From the NCBI GenBank assembly GCA_003242255.1, contig QGUT01000082.1, positions 1 to 7,076 on the forward strand: DNA of 7,076 bases, written 5' to 3'. The notes below the pieces were generated by a model that searched no databases, had not been told where the DNA came from, and was given only the letters and a program-made list of their open reading frames with translations. A program made the position numbers and the translations under genes. The stretch's first letter is position 1. Each line of letters starts with the position of its first letter. Positions 6,012 to 7,076 of the stretch are shown here, piece after piece. This stretch comes from Bacillota bacterium (GTDB taxonomy: Bacteria; Bacillota; Thermosediminibacteria; Thermosediminibacterales; Thermosediminibacteraceae).

Positions 6012-7076
6012 CTATTCGCCAATTTGCTTTACTTCTCCTGCTCCTTCCCCCACTTCAGTCACGTAAAAAGATGGTTCATAGCCGATTTTCTCTTTGTAAT
6101 TTTTGAAGACCGATTCTTTGAACTCCTCCACCGCCTCTTCTCTCACTATGCTCACGGTGCACCCGCCGAAACCGGCGCCGGTCATGCGGGACCCCACCGT
6201 GCCCTCGACTTTCAGGGCTTCCTCCACCAGCACATCCAGTTCTTGCCCGGTGACCTCGTAATCGTCCCGGAGGGAGCGGTGGGAGTCCACCATCAGCCGG
6301 CCGAACTCCGCCAGGTTCCCTTCCCGGAGGGCTTTCACCGCGTCCACCACCCGCTGGTTTTCGGTGATGACGTGCCTTGCCCTCTTTTTCAAAACTTCGT
6401 CCGGGATGAGGCGGGAATATTCCTCGAACTGTTCCAACGAGATTTCGCAGAGATTTTTCGCCGGCAGCACCTTTTGAAGGAACGCCAGAGCCCTTTCGCA
6501 CTCGCTCCGCCTTTCGTTGTACTTGGAATCCTTAAGCCCCCTCCGCTTGTTGGTGTTGGTGATCAGAATTTTGTGGCCTTTGAGTTCCAAAGGCACGTAG
6601 GAATATTCCAAAGTATCGCTCTTTAAGAGGATGGCCCGGTCCTTTTTGGCCATCCCCACGGCAAACTGGTCCATTATGCCGCAGTTTACCCCGACAAAAG
6701 TGTTTTCGGCCCTCTGGCACATTTTTACCAGCTCTATCCGGTCGATCTTGAGGTCGAAGACTTCGTTTAAGGCCACGGCGGTCACCACCTCGATGGAGGC
6801 CGAAGAGGAAAGTCCCGCACCGGTGGGAATGTTGCCGCCGAAGACTATTTCAAAACCGGGAAAATCGTAGCCTTCCTCCTTCAGCACCTTCAAAACCCCT
6901 TTGGGGTAATTGGCCCAATCGTGGCCTTTGTCGTAAAAAATATGGTCCGAGTCCAGCACCACCTTCAGGTCGAAATTCAAGGAGGCCAGAAAGATCCTGC
7001 GGTCGTTCCTCTTCCTTATGGCGGCGTAGGTGCCGTAATCGATGGCGCAGGGGAACACGTAACCTCCGTTGTAGTC
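6012..7076 (-). CDS. galK: Galactokinase GalK, N-terminus beyond the window
   Basis: Galactokinase uses ATP to phosphorylate alpha-D-galactose to galactose-1-phosphate, the first committed Leloir step, in the cytoplasm. The visible 354 residues are open to the right edge and begin with DYNGGYVFPCAID, the tail of the galactokinase signature (G-x-x-N-x-x-G-E-H-x-DYN), so only about 35-40 residues, including the start codon, are missing. Other GHMP-kinase motifs are intact: the ATP loop GAGLSSSAS (86-94 of the fragment), the catalytic aspartate in GIMDQF (Asp136), the galactokinase segment DSKYNERR (183-190), SLRDDYEVTGQELD (268-281), and motif 3 GSRMTGAGFGGC (295-306). The DYN and SLRDDYEVTG features point to galactokinase over homoserine or mevalonate kinase; N-acetylgalactosamine kinase is less likely. 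A GTG at 7058 is an internal valine, not a start. The stop TAG is 29 bp before the ROK gene. Confidence 0.96.
   Translation of the reverse strand, partial: DYNGGYVFPCAIDYGTYAAIRKRNDRRIFLASLNFDLKVVLDSDHIFYDKGHDWANYPKGVLKVLKEEGYDFPGFEIVFGGNIPTGAGLSSSASIEVVTAVALNEVFDLKIDRIELVKMCQRAENTFVGVNCGIMDQFAVGMAKKDRAILLKSDTLEYSYVPLELKGHKILITNTNKRRGLKDSKYNERRSECERALAFLQKVLPAKNLCEISLEQFEEYSRLIPDEVLKKRARHVITENQRVVDAVKALREGNLAEFGRLMVDSHRSLRDDYEVTGQELDVLVEEALKVEGTVGSRMTGAGFGGCTVSIVREEAVEEFKESVFKNYKEKIGYEPSFYVTEVGEGAGEVKQIGE

Overview
The window holds one co-directional gene cluster, all on the minus strand. It reads as a galactose uptake and catabolism operon. In transcription order (right to left) it contains: galactokinase (galK, start beyond the right edge), a ROK-family transcriptional regulator, a DUF4380 / galactose-mutarotase-like protein, and a complete Mgl-type ABC sugar importer: lipoprotein binding protein (mglB), double ATPase (mglA) and permease (mglC). 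A strong GC-rich hairpin at the left edge closes the unit.

The organism is probably a Gram-positive, low-to-mid GC, likely thermophilic Clostridia-type Firmicute (Thermoanaerobacterales or a relative). The evidence is a lipobox-anchored binding protein, very purine-rich Shine-Dalgarno sequences (GGAGG, AAAGGGGG, AGGGGGGG), one TTG start, Lys/Glu-rich proteins and a regulator of the ROK/XylR type. This is inference from style only; no rRNA or taxonomic marker is present.

Layout: 1-34 terminator; 39-1037 mglC; 1050-2567 mglA; 2568-2696 intercistronic gap with a 14-bp hairpin; 2697-3737 mglB; 3738-3854 AT-rich gap upstream of mglB; 3855-4775 DUF4380 protein; 4768-5982 ROK regulator, overlapping the previous gene by 8 bp; 6012-7076 partial galK. 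No gap exceeds about 130 bp. There are no RNA genes, mobile elements, CRISPR arrays or integration signatures.

Working model: MglB captures galactose or glucose outside the membrane, and MglA/MglC import it. The mutarotase-like protein may interconvert or bind the sugar, and GalK phosphorylates alpha-D-galactose to galactose-1-phosphate for the Leloir pathway (galT/galE may lie beyond the right edge). The ROK protein probably senses the sugar and controls the cluster.

I do not see an undescribed system here. The points worth a second look are the DUF4380 protein in the galM position, the non-catalytic ROK protein as a candidate galactose regulator, the mglB-mglA intercistronic hairpin, and the G7 tract in the mglB ribosome binding site.
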